From: JANYJZ01 sp964523395 | Lineage (GTDB): Bacteria > Bacteroidota > Ignavibacteria > UBA10030 > SZUA-254 | Length of the DNA: 64,000 bases | Reading direction: 5' to 3' | Assembly (NCBI GenBank): GCA_964523395.1 | Contig: CAZFXS010000009.1 | Coordinates: forward strand, 90,183-154,182 | Part shown: piece by piece, positions 1 through 8,230 of the stretch | Layout: the number at the start of each line of letters is the position of its first letter | How positions within the stretch are numbered: the first letter of the stretch is position 1 | Translations under genes and position numbers: made by a program | The notes under the pieces: generated by a model | What the model saw: the letters and a program-made list of their open reading frames with translations, nothing else | Told to the model about the DNA's origin: nothing | Database searches by the model: none

Positions 1-841
1 GTTGAACCGTCAAACGACTTGTTATCCGATCTCTCATCCACGGTTGATATGCAAAAAGCCCTTGATAGGCAATATTGAAAAATTGCGCAAGACGTAATCC
101 AATAGTTACTTGCCCAACTCCGACATTGGCAGTCGATGGTGCTTTGATTGATTCAAAAAAAATATCACTCCCCCCCACTAAACCCATTCTTAAATAACCA
201 AAAATGTAAAGGTCTTCTTTTTGACTACCCAAGAACCCACGCAACTCACACGCAAGATCCCAGTTTGCATCAATTTTATCAGTACTTGATCCAAGCCCCG
301 GAATATTGGCAGCTAATCTCGGTCGAATGAAAAATAATAATCGGTAGTCATCATCCCATTCATTGATACTAATAAATGGGATATCCCATTCCAGATATCC
401 ATTACCCCCCCTAGCAAGAAAATTTTCTAAAGATTGGGTTGAATCAGTAAGTGAGCTCGCTTTCGAAATAAGACCACCAAAAGTCATTCTTGAAAACCCA
501 ATAAAAGTATGATAAAAATCGGCACTGACAGAACCACTCTTTGCTTCACCAGAAACAAAGACGCTCGAAATAACAATGTCGTCAAGTGACGAGATGTTGT
601 CATCAGCAAAAAATAATTGACCTTGTGTTTTAGTTTTAAAAGGAATAAATCTGACAGAACTGGAATCATTGTATAAAGTTTTAAAAGCCTGCTTTATCGT
701 ATCCCTTATCTTTATGGTACCCTCCGCCCGGTCAATTAAACCTTCGGCACGATGATCCCAATCCTGGGCCCACAAAAATGAGTTGGCAAAGAAGATTCCA
801 ATACAAAAATACAACATAGTAAACCAACGCAATTGTACCAT
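1..841 (-). CDS. Secreted protein of unknown function, C-terminus cut by window edge
   Basis: Reading leftward from the ATG at 841, the frame stays open through position 1, so about 280 residues are present and the C-terminus lies outside the window. The first 25 residues (MVQLRWFTMLYFCIGIFFAN...) form a clear signal peptide. The rest is mixed polar sequence with alternating hydrophobic residues and Gly/Asn/Asp turns, compatible with an exported beta-rich or outer-membrane protein. No family was recognised. A C7 run at 170-176 and a C6 run near 406-411 lie inside the frame. Confidence 0.7.
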   Translation of the reverse strand, partial: MVQLRWFTMLYFCIGIFFANSFLWAQDWDHRAEGLIDRAEGTIKIRDTIKQAFKTLYNDSSSVRFIPFKTKTQGQLFFADDNISSLDDIVISSVFVSGEAKSGSVSADFYHTFIGFSRMTFGGLISKASSLTDSTQSLENFLARGGNGYLEWDIPFISINEWDDDYRLLFFIRPRLAANIPGLGSSTDKIDANWDLACELRGFLGSQKEDLYIFGYLRMGLVGGSDIFFESIKAPSTANVGVGQVTIGLRLAQFFNIAYQGLFAYQPWMRDRITSRLTVQ

Positions 842-916
842 GAAAACGCTCCTATATTTGTTTGTTTATATTAATACTATTTTCAAGCTCGGTAAAAATA
901 TTATTTACAGTTCTTA

Positions 917-2635
917 TCAATTCCCAAACCCATAACTAAACATCGTTCTCCTTTTGAAACGATCGGTTCCCGGCTTGAAATATGGCTTCACCCATTCGTC
1001 TGACTTCGGTTTTAAAAATCTCCGTTTCTTTTGCTCTGCCGCGCTGCTTTTATCAATGCTATGGAGATACCGGAAATACCAATGATCAAACAGCCTGAAG
1101 AATTCGCCGAGGTAAATATCCTGCACCCGTGTTTCATCCTTCTTGTTACTGCAAGGGATGATGACCATGTTCTCGTCGTTGGAGGAAGTCGAATTGGTGC
1201 TGAAATTCGCCGAGCCCGTAATCACCAGCGGTTTCGGACCCATCGGGTCTTTAAGTAAGTACTTGGTATGGATATACAGCACGTTCGCGCCGTTCAGTCC
1301 GCTGTGAATTTCATCCAGCCACTGCCCCCACTGGTTTTCAAATTTGGCACCCGGTGCCATGATAACGTCGGGATCTGGATTGAATTTCTTTGCAGCGGCA
1401 GATTGCTTCTTCCCGCTGTTGAGCATAACATACCTGACGGCGCTTGAACTTGCTTCAAGTATTGTGCTGAAACGTGTATCCAGATTAAACGGAAGCGTAA
1501 TAGCACCAAGCTTTGTCGCTGAACCGAGAACATCGGCATAGGTATCCAGCATTTTATTTCCTTTACGCGGACTGAAAATAATCGTCATGTTGTTATCCGC
1601 AATCTCGTTTAGTTTTATAGTCGGCCAGTGTTTGTCGACTTCTTCTTTCAAATCGTCTTTGGAAGGATCGTCTTTCAGGAGTTTCCAGTATTTGAGGTAT
1701 TCTTCGGCAACAGCCTTATCTTTGATGCAATGCCCGACATTTGAATGTCCGAAAATGCCTCCCATGGAAATATTCGTACTGCCCGTCCAGACCATTATCG
1801 GCTCATCGTCTTTCAGCAGGACAATGAATTTATTATGCGGTATCCCGTCGGTATTTTTCCGCGCAAAGGTCGTTTTCTTATCGTTCACTTTGAACCCTGC
1901 TTCTGTCAGAACCTTTTCATTGTCACGCGTTTGTGTTTCGTCTTTTCTTGATTCATAAATGATCTTGACATCAGCTCCGTTGTTTTGCGCGTCTTTGAAT
2001 GCCCTCATCACGTCGATCTGGTCAAGCTCGTACAATGCGGCTCGCAGTCCCCAGCCCTTGTCCTTTGCCTGCTTCACATACGCGCAGACAGCTTCAAACA
2101 ATCCGCGCGAGAGCCACGCGAGGCGCTCCTGTTTTTCTTTTTCTGTCAATGACGAATCGGTAGGTTTCAGGTTATCGAAACGTGCTTCATATGCCTGACT
2201 TGCCGCGGTACCGCGGTTAAAATATATTTCGTGTTTGATATCTTTTAATGGTTCAGGCTTGACTGTAATTTTTAATTCATCGCCGTATCTCAGGTCATCG
2301 GGTTTGCCGAGCACCGGAAGGATTTTATACTTGTAAATTTTATCTGGCTCGACAGCATAGTCAGCCCACGTAAAGGATTGTATAGGATGCAGGTTTGTCG
2401 GATAAGTTACTTTCGGCTGAGGATCAGGAATGATTTTCTCAAAAGGCTTATATCCCTTAAGCCAGTCGCCGCCGTTCGAAATATCCTTGCCCGAACTGTT
2501 GCATTTTGTGCGGTGGATAGCAAACCCCAGCAGGTCTGTTGTCTCGCTTTCTTTCGCATCAAAGGCAAGCGTAATGACATGCGTTCCTGCAATCGCGTGC
2601 ACACTGAATTTGTTGTTGTGAGTTCCCTTCCTCAT
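917..2635 (-). CDS. Phospholipase D-like protein with two HKD motifs
   Basis: The 572-residue protein has two PLD half-sites. The first is HNK at 267-269 followed by GSTN at 285-288. The second is HTK at 456-458, D463, and GSANFS at 474-479. In this superfamily the two His residues act through a phospho-enzyme intermediate in phospholipases, nucleases or transferases. Residues 1 to about 130 contain a strand-rich stretch (GFAIHR, YKYKILPV) that resembles a fibronectin type III module. No signal peptide is evident, so a cytoplasmic enzyme is likely, but the substrate cannot be deduced. The start ATG at 2635 follows a GGAG-like site. It is separated from the upstream signalling operon by a hairpin. 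Confidence 0.85.
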   Translation of the reverse strand: MRKGTHNNKFSVHAIAGTHVITLAFDAKESETTDLLGFAIHRTKCNSSGKDISNGGDWLKGYKPFEKIIPDPQPKVTYPTNLHPIQSFTWADYAVEPDKIYKYKILPVLGKPDDLRYGDELKITVKPEPLKDIKHEIYFNRGTAASQAYEARFDNLKPTDSSLTEKEKQERLAWLSRGLFEAVCAYVKQAKDKGWGLRAALYELDQIDVMRAFKDAQNNGADVKIIYESRKDETQTRDNEKVLTEAGFKVNDKKTTFARKNTDGIPHNKFIVLLKDDEPIMVWTGSTNISMGGIFGHSNVGHCIKDKAVAEEYLKYWKLLKDDPSKDDLKEEVDKHWPTIKLNEIADNNMTIIFSPRKGNKMLDTYADVLGSATKLGAITLPFNLDTRFSTILEASSSAVRYVMLNSGKKQSAAAKKFNPDPDVIMAPGAKFENQWGQWLDEIHSGLNGANVLYIHTKYLLKDPMGPKPLVITGSANFSTNSTSSNDENMVIIPCSNKKDETRVQDIYLGEFFRLFDHWYFRYLHSIDKSSAAEQKKRRFLKPKSDEWVKPYFKPGTDRFKRRTMFSYGFGN

Positions 2636-2710
2636 GAAAGCGCTCCTTTAATAAAATGTGGAAAGAAATGATATTCAGGAAATGTTCAAAAAATCGTATC
2701 GCCCCAAAAT

Positions 2711-2756
2711 AACTCCGCTGTTATCCGCAGTACAGCATCGGCAAATAACAGCGGTT
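2711..2756 (-). terminator. Hairpin terminator after the response regulator operon
   Basis: A 10-bp inverted repeat (CCGCTGTTAT at 2715-2724, ATAACAGCGG at 2745-2754) with a 20-nt loop is followed on the minus strand by a T-rich stretch (AGTTATTTT). It sits about 170 bp past the response regulator stop and before the PLD gene. Confidence 0.55.
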
Positions 2757-2926
2757 CCACTTCACCCCCAACCTTGTTGTTTGTGCTTCCTAACTAACTA
2801 ATCCACCCTTGTAAGGCTGCACATGTGAAAGTATCAAAGAGATATGAAAGCCGCAATACGGTAAACACCTAATTCTTTGGTGGGAATTTACCTACCTGGG
2901 AGCGGAATCGGCAACGGCAGGCTTAT

Positions 2927-3574
2927 TTAGAGGAATCCTTTGGTCATAGCATACCTTGTGAGCCCTGCTACATCATGAATATCGAGCTTTTCCATGATTT
3001 GCTGGCGATGCTTATCGACTGTTTTAGGGCTGATATTGAGCAAGATACCTATTTCTTTGTTGGTTTTGCTGGCGGCGATGAACTGAAGGACTTCTTTTTC
3101 CCTGAATGTGAGTTGTGGTGTTGCGCCGTCACCGGGTTTGTTCTGCTTTTTTTCCAAAAGCACTCGGGAAACCGAGGGGCTGAAAAACGCATTCCCTTTT
3201 TTCACTTCGCGGATTGCCGTCAGCAGGTCACCGGCAGCAGTCTCTTTTATAAGATAGCCGTTCACCCCCGCCTGGATTGCCTGCTCGACAAGTTCTTCGT
3301 CTTCATACATTGAGAGAATAATCACGCCTGTTTCGGGCCGGAATGATTTTATCTTGCTCGTTGCCTGCAGTCCGTTAAAGACGGGCATTTTAATATCCAT
3401 AACAATGACATCAGGATGTTTTATCCTGGCAAGTTCGATAACATCAGAACCGGTGGACGCTTCACCGATGATTTCGATATCGTTTTCATCCTCCAGCAAC
3501 GCGCGAAGGCCCTGCCGGAATATCGTATGATCGTCTGCCAGAATGATGCTGATATTCTTTGCCTGCTTCATCAT
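2927..3574 (-). CDS. NarL/FixJ-family response regulator
   Basis: This 215-residue two-domain regulator has an N-terminal receiver domain (residues about 8-125) with the acidic pair in ILADDH and the phosphoacceptor Asp in VIVMDIKMP. A C-terminal LuxR-type HTH (about 150-210) carries TFREKEVLQFIA and SPKTVDKHRQQIMEKL. It lies 6 bp downstream of the histidine kinase gene, so the two form a cognate pair: the kinase phosphorylates the Asp and the HTH binds target promoters. Its targets are not visible here. Confidence 0.95.
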   Translation of the reverse strand: MMKQAKNISIILADDHTIFRQGLRALLEDENDIEIIGEASTGSDVIELARIKHPDVIVMDIKMPVFNGLQATSKIKSFRPETGVIILSMYEDEELVEQAIQAGVNGYLIKETAAGDLLTAIREVKKGNAFFSPSVSRVLLEKKQNKPGDGATPQLTFREKEVLQFIAASKTNKEIGILLNISPKTVDKHRQQIMEKLDIHDVAGLTRYAMTKGFL

Positions 3575-3580
3575 CGCTCC

Positions 3581-4831
3581 TTATGACAATTTGAGAGCTT
3601 CATGTTCACCAATCGGTATTTTCGCCTGCACAGACGTGCCGTGTCCCGGCGTGGACATTACTCTGAATTCTCCGTGAACGAGATTCACACGTTCCTGCAT
3701 CCCGAGTAATCCCATGCCGCGGTCATGACGAGGCGATTCGACCTTTTCAATTTCAAATCCCTTTCCATCGTCCACGACATCGACAAGAATATTTCCGTCG
3801 TCTTTACGAAGCTCAACGGTAACAACCCTCGCCTGCGCATGTTTGGCAATATTCGTCAAGCTCTCCTGTATAACTCTAAACAGCACTGTTTTCTTTTCGT
3901 TGTTGAGTGATTCAATATCGCTGTTGTCATCGGTGAGGTACGTTTCAATGCCGGTTCGCTCGGTGTATTCCTTCAGCAGGCGTTCGATGGAAGAAAGAAT
4001 GCCCATTTCGCTCAGCGCGAGCGGGCGGAGTTCCTTTAAAAACTGCCGTATTCTGCCAAACATTTCGCCTGCTACTTTTTCCGTATCGCTGATTTTCGCT
4101 TTTACTGCCGATTCATCCTGCAGGCTGAAGTTCTTCTTCATCAACTCCAGATTTACTTTGATGGTGGCAAGAAGCTGGCCGATTTCATCGTGGAGCTCGC
4201 GCCCTATCTTCCGGCGTTCGTCTTCCTGCACTTTCAACATTTCCATTGAAACAAGGCGGAGATTCTCGCGCATCATTTCGGCTTTTTCGTACAGAAGCTT
4301 CATCTGCCGCTCGCGTTTAAGCAATGAGCGTTCGAATCCCTTTTGGTCGGTTACATTGCGCGCGATCCCCTGCACGCTGACAGCGCCATTGCTATCGATC
4401 ACCAAACTGCTCCGGAAATCAAGCAGTATAACTTTCAGTTGATTCCTGTTGATAAACGGAAAAATACCCTGCACTTCCCGCTCCCCGTTGCGGAATTTGG
4501 CAAGGTAGTGTTTCACTTCCTCACTTTTGCCCAGTCCGGGAATATCCATGATATTCCTGCCGACAATACTTCCGACACCGGTTTCCAGCACCCGCGCCGC
4601 GGTTTCATTTATTTCCACAATAGTGCCGTCCACCTTATGAATGTACACAATGTCGGAGACGGTATTAAACAGCGAACTATATTTTTTTTCGTTGTCGACA
4701 ATGATCGACCGTTTCTCTTGCTGTGATTGAACACGCGTCTTTCGGAGAAATATAAATGAACTGATAAGCGCTACCCCGAGAATAAGGGCACCCAATGTTC
4801 CGATCAGTATGGGCCACCATAAATCGGGCAT
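3581..4831 (-). CDS. PAS-containing sensor histidine kinase, HisKA_3 type
   Basis: The 416-residue protein has one N-terminal membrane span (PDLWWPILIGTLGALILG...), a short linker, a PAS domain (SSLFNTVSDIVYIHKVDG onward), a HisKA_3 dimerisation box with the phosphoacceptor His in GRELHDEIGQ, and a HATPase_c domain with the N box (VIQESLTNIAKHA) and the DDGKGF and GMGLLGMQER motifs. A longer frame reaches 4942, but the ATG at 4831 shares one base with the TGA of the upstream membrane-protein gene (TGATG), which marks it as the translationally coupled start. It pairs with the NarL-type regulator just downstream. With so little extracytoplasmic sequence, input probably comes through PAS or the partner membrane protein. 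Confidence 0.92.
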   Translation of the reverse strand: MPDLWWPILIGTLGALILGVALISSFIFLRKTRVQSQQEKRSIIVDNEKKYSSLFNTVSDIVYIHKVDGTIVEINETAARVLETGVGSIVGRNIMDIPGLGKSEEVKHYLAKFRNGEREVQGIFPFINRNQLKVILLDFRSSLVIDSNGAVSVQGIARNVTDQKGFERSLLKRERQMKLLYEKAEMMRENLRLVSMEMLKVQEDERRKIGRELHDEIGQLLATIKVNLELMKKNFSLQDESAVKAKISDTEKVAGEMFGRIRQFLKELRPLALSEMGILSSIERLLKEYTERTGIETYLTDDNSDIESLNNEKKTVLFRVIQESLTNIAKHAQARVVTVELRKDDGNILVDVVDDGKGFEIEKVESPRHDRGMGLLGMQERVNLVHGEFRVMSTPGHGTSVQAKIPIGEHEALKLS

Positions 4832-5460
4832 CACCGCACTAAAAGAAACGCACGAAAGTAAATAAGATTCACCGCGATATTTAATCCCCAATGAATATTC
4901 CAGATGGGTACTGCTTCTATAAAAGGAAGAAATGTGAACCATTTAAACACGGAGAACAGAATAAAGTTACCGGTAAAATAGAAAAAAATCCCGCATGTTA
5001 TCCAAAAACGCGGATCGGAAAAAAAGTTGGGCTCTTCACCCTGTATAAACCGGAACAGCGTCAAAATGGCGAATATCAGAACGAGAACACTCGCGGTTGT
5101 GTATGTGTATTGATCGTCGCCAGCCAGTGGTTCAAATGTGAATTTTGCAATAGTCCAGAAGAGTACGAAAATAAAAAGGGACCAACGAAAAAATGCCGCA
5201 ATGGAGATATACCGCTGCCACCGGCTCAGAATAATGACAATAATACAAACATTCACAAGGTGGTACCATTGAATCATCCATAAGTTGTTGATCCCCCGTA
5301 TCGCCATAAAATAGCTTGTTACTTCCATACCGGCGCTCAAGACTACCTGGAGAAAAAACCATAGGACTGTTTTCTCCATCTTTCGAATTTTCCATCCACC
5401 TCCGAACACCGGAAGGATATTGGAAAAGAGGTCGATGTATGCCAGTATGAGAGGGTTCAT
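4831..5460 (-). CDS. Polytopic membrane protein coupled to a histidine kinase
   Basis: The 209-residue protein has about six to seven hydrophobic spans and few charged residues outside short loops. No enzymatic motif is recognised. Its stop codon overlaps the kinase start by one base, so the two are translated together. Inference: it may be the sensory membrane subunit for the kinase, which itself has only one span. Aromatic-rich helices (FWTIAKFTFEP, WITCGIFFYFTGNFILF) would suit a 7TM-like sensor, but no family could be assigned. Confidence 0.75.
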   Translation of the reverse strand: MNPLILAYIDLFSNILPVFGGGWKIRKMEKTVLWFFLQVVLSAGMEVTSYFMAIRGINNLWMIQWYHLVNVCIIVIILSRWQRYISIAAFFRWSLFIFVLFWTIAKFTFEPLAGDDQYTYTTASVLVLIFAILTLFRFIQGEEPNFFSDPRFWITCGIFFYFTGNFILFSVFKWFTFLPFIEAVPIWNIHWGLNIAVNLIYFRAFLLVR

Positions 5461-5478
5461 GGTATTAAGGTGCAGAGG

Positions 5479-5916
5479 TTATTTATTGAGAACGCTGTTG
5501 TTGGGACAGATCGGCGGGCAGGGCCACCCCGTTTCAAGCAGTAACCCGGCGGTCATATCTTCTCCTGACGAGTCAGTCGCAACCAGAACAAAGGCCAGCG
5601 TTCCGTCATCCTTTTTTCCGTTATAAATACGTATGCCGGCACATCCCTTTTGGTCAATAAGCTCTCTGATTGCACTGCTTTCAAATGATTCTGCCAATAT
5701 TGTCCCTGCCACAACACCGGTACGGAAATTTTTTGTAAAACGCATCGCATCATCCAAACTGATATTGTGTTTTCCCGATGCCGCCATGAGAGATTGACGG
5801 TTTACCTGAGGCTCCTGCTTGCTGTTACATCCCGTCCCGACGTATGATAATAACAAAATTACCAGAATTAATAAAGCATAGAACAACCCCCGATAAAGGG
5901 CAAAAAACTTGAACAT
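5479..5916 (-). CDS. Small exported protein of the signalling operon
   Basis: The frame can be read from 5997, but AGGAGG at 5921-5926 sits just ahead of the ATG at 5916, giving 145 residues. The N-terminus is a long hydrophobic segment (ALLILVILLLSYVGTGC) that is a signal peptide or anchor. The Cys is in a poor lipobox context. The mature part has no recognised domain and ends with a Cys-Pro rich tail (GWPCPPICP). It ends 18 bp before the membrane-protein gene, so it is probably the first gene of the four-gene sensor operon and might be a periplasmic ligand-binding or modulatory protein (inference). Confidence 0.65.
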   Translation of the reverse strand: MFKFFALYRGLFYALLILVILLLSYVGTGCNSKQEPQVNRQSLMAASGKHNISLDDAMRFTKNFRTGVVAGTILAESFESSAIRELIDQKGCAGIRIYNGKKDDGTLAFVLVATDSSGEDMTAGLLLETGWPCPPICPNNSVLNK

Positions 5917-6113
5917 ATATCCTCCTTGCATTTTATGATTGTATCCCCCGGAATGGATTATCACGGCAGGTTTTCTCAATGATCCCGAAAAAATCACCTG
6001 GGGTTTCTTTCGAAAAGCGAGCCAATCAGCCGCTAATATATCAGGTAAAAACCTAATCTACAATGGGGCGATTACCTATTTTGATGGTAGGAAATTGCCG
6101 TATATACAAGGAG

Positions 6114-6150
6114 AAATAAAAATCCCTGCCGGTACATAGGCCGGCAGGGA
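6114..6150 (-). terminator. Strong rho-independent terminator
   Basis: A perfect 10-bp stem (6123-6132 with 6141-6150, TCCCTGCCGG paired with CCGGCAGGGA) and an 8-nt loop are followed on the minus strand by TTTTTATTT. It is placed 25 bp after the coiled-coil lipoprotein stop. Confidence 0.9.
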
Positions 6151-6174
6151 CAATAATATAAAGTTCATTATTAA

Positions 6175-7059
6175 TTAGTTTTTGCTTCCTTCGCGGTCAG
6201 TGATGATAACCAAATATTTATCCTGCCAAAAGTGGTCAGGTTCGGCAATTGTAAGCAGTGTTTGATCTGTACCGACCAGCGATTTTGTATAGAACTGTGC
6301 ACTCCGCTTCGGGACAATTTCCTCAATCCTGCCATTTACCTGAATTGACTTGTACACTTCCCTATTGATGGGCTTGAACATGCGTTCATCAAATCCGGAG
6401 GCAAGTGTCGTGGTGGATCCTATCCCCCAGAGGATGCCGCCTTCATCCTTGATGATACCCATTTGCTCCAATTCATCCTTGGTGCCTGCGATATAATATG
6501 TGGTAGTAATTGTTTTGTATTGTGTATCAATCACTGAATCTTTTTCAGTAATCATACGCGATTTTTGCGCCACATCCATTTCGAGACTTTCCATCCGTTT
6601 ACCAAGATCGGCAATAGACTGATCACGCTCGGCGATAGTCTTCTGCAGATTATCCACCATTTTCTTCAGACCTGCATACTGTTTCGTTGATGACGCAAGC
6701 TTTGATTGCAGTTTTGCCACCTGCTCATGATTGCTCTTGAGCGTAGCCCGGATAACATCGATTTTATCGATAACGCTTGCCCGGACCTGTTCCCGCGTAA
6801 GGCCTTTCTCACTTTCGAGCGCGGTAGCGGTTTTCAGCAGGGAGCTTTCTTTCGCTTTTACTTCTTCGATACTGTTATATACATCGTTAATATCATTAAC
6901 GACTTTATCGACATACTCATCCCGTGAAGTTATTTCCTGGCTTAATTGAGTATTGTCAGTTTGCAGTGTATTTACCTGTCGTTCAAGTTCTTCGGTTCTG
7001 TTATTGCAACCGATAGCCGACAGGATCACGAGCAGCGCGAGAAACGTGGTGATTTTCAT
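6175..7059 (-). CDS. Coiled-coil lipoprotein
   Basis: This 294-residue protein starts with a signal peptide and lipobox (LSAIGC, Cys18). A long heptad-rich segment (about 22-190) with many Leu/Ile and charged residues is predicted to form a coiled coil. A globular C-terminal part follows, with TYYIAGTKDELEQMGI and an ending DKYLVIITDREG. Exported coiled-coil proteins with this tail are common in the Bacteroidetes group, but no function is known to me. It probably sits in the periplasm anchored to a membrane. It is followed by a strong terminator, so the transcript is monocistronic. Confidence 0.8.
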   Translation of the reverse strand: MKITTFLALLVILSAIGCNNRTEELERQVNTLQTDNTQLSQEITSRDEYVDKVVNDINDVYNSIEEVKAKESSLLKTATALESEKGLTREQVRASVIDKIDVIRATLKSNHEQVAKLQSKLASSTKQYAGLKKMVDNLQKTIAERDQSIADLGKRMESLEMDVAQKSRMITEKDSVIDTQYKTITTTYYIAGTKDELEQMGIIKDEGGILWGIGSTTTLASGFDERMFKPINREVYKSIQVNGRIEEIVPKRSAQFYTKSLVGTDQTLLTIAEPDHFWQDKYLVIITDREGSKN

Positions 7060-7588
7060 ACCTGTTCTCCTTAATAAGGTACACGAAGGTCTAGTTCCTT
7101 CGTCAGGTTACTGGAAAACGGGTCGCATGAGAGGAGGTGTTGGGAAAAATTGTATTGAAGCGTAACTGCGCGAGGCGTTACTTTCTAATCTAACATTAAA
7201 ATTTAAAAAGGCAAGTAAAATTTTTCAGTGTTAAATATTTTTTTGAAAAATTATTTCAGATATGGACGAATATCGCATAAAATGATTGAAAAGTTTTTCA
7301 TTTACAACTATTTAGATCACGAAAAATATTTTTTAACATCGAAAGTGTATTTTTTTCTTGACATTCAGTCAGATAATCTTACTTTATTATAAGAATTTCG
7401 ATTATTACTTCCCGCTAATAAAGTGATAATGCTGTCCGGAGGGTCTTTTTTCCAAACTTCCCTCCACGTTACTTTCCACGCCCGCACATCAGGATAACGT
7501 AGTAAAAGGCTCCGGCTTTAATACGTTGCGCAAAACATACGCAGTCGCGATATCTTCAAATTTGAACAAAATAGGAGATTTCTTGACT
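7060..7588. other. Intergenic region, divergent promoters, AT-rich
   Basis: About 530 bp lie between the divergently transcribed coiled-coil lipoprotein and trehalose operon. The stretch 7190-7400 is strikingly AT-rich. TTGACA at 7358-7363 could be a -35 for the trehalose operon, but no well-spaced -10 goes with it. A frame runs in from 7526, but the RBS AGGAG at about 7572 points to the ATG at 7589. No RNA gene or repeat was recognised. Confidence 0.4.
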
Positions 7589-8230
7589 ATGCAATCTTTC
7601 CAGTTCAAGACAAAACAAGATCAGGTTATTCTCCTTGGACTCAAGGCAAAAAACTTAGGGGAATTGCTTGATGGCATAAAAAAAATTCCCGACACATCTA
7701 TCTTTTATCATACTCACAGGTTTTTGGAACAGCATCGTACAACTTCTCCAGAACCTCCTAATGATTTTGCCTACTGGGTAACAAATGTCGTCAACAATGA
7801 ATGGCTTGGGGAACAACTTGTCAGCGTGCAGATCATGGAGTATCGTTCACTGTTGTTAATAAGAAATAAATACGCATCGATTTTGGAATCCTACAGCAGC
7901 AGATACGGCGATACTGCACATTGTCCACCAGGCGAAGAATTTCATTTCATGGCATGTCAGACATTTGTATTACCGACAAAACATATTGCCACCACCCCAC
8001 GTGAATTTAAGGAAATCCTGTTACACATCACTATCAACTCGGTACGGTATCACGTATTCGATAGAATTTTACAAAGTGGGTGCAGTGAGAACGATTTCTC
8101 TGCCTGGTTCAGGGTGATTGGCCATGCCGATCTAGCCGACCGTATAGCAAGAGTAGATCCCTACGCGCAAACTATCGAAGGATTACGGAACCGGATACTT
8201 TCAATCATGGATCAATATGAAAACGATTAA
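7589..8230 (+). CDS. DUF5752 family protein of the trehalose operon
   Basis: The 213-residue protein (start ATG 7589 after AGGAG) resembles the DUF5752 family. The hallmark is FYHTHRFLEQH followed by PPNDFAYWV, with later HFMACQTFVLPT and a His-rich helix (SVRYHVFDRIL). No catalytic role is established for this family that I know of. It has no signal peptide and is cytoplasmic. Its 3' end overlaps the TreT gene by 14 bp. From the family's habit of lying beside trehalose or GT4 genes and from this overlap, an accessory or regulatory role in trehalose synthesis is inferred. Confidence 0.75.
   Translation: MQSFQFKTKQDQVILLGLKAKNLGELLDGIKKIPDTSIFYHTHRFLEQHRTTSPEPPNDFAYWVTNVVNNEWLGEQLVSVQIMEYRSLLLIRNKYASILESYSSRYGDTAHCPPGEEFHFMACQTFVLPTKHIATTPREFKEILLHITINSVRYHVFDRILQSGCSENDFSAWFRVIGHADLADRIARVDPYAQTIEGLRNRILSIMDQYEND

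Noticed and set aside
148..330. 60-residue plus-strand frame at the window start
   Set aside because: Lies antisense to the open frame with signal peptide on the minus strand (start 841), which explains the region better.
1587..1958. 123-residue plus-strand frame opposite the PLD-like gene
   Set aside because: Antisense of a region with conserved HKD motifs; no independent signal.
3843..4442. 199-residue plus-strand frame opposite the histidine kinase
   Set aside because: Shadow of the kinase gene; Ser/Arg/Ile-rich composition without a family and no RBS.
5939..6139. 66-residue plus-strand frame with the terminator at its end
   Set aside because: No RBS or family; its C-terminus is the terminator stem of the minus-strand lipoprotein.
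7358..7385. Sigma-70 promoter for the trehalose operon at TTGACA
   Set aside because: The best -10-like hexamer lies 21 bp away, too far for a confident call.
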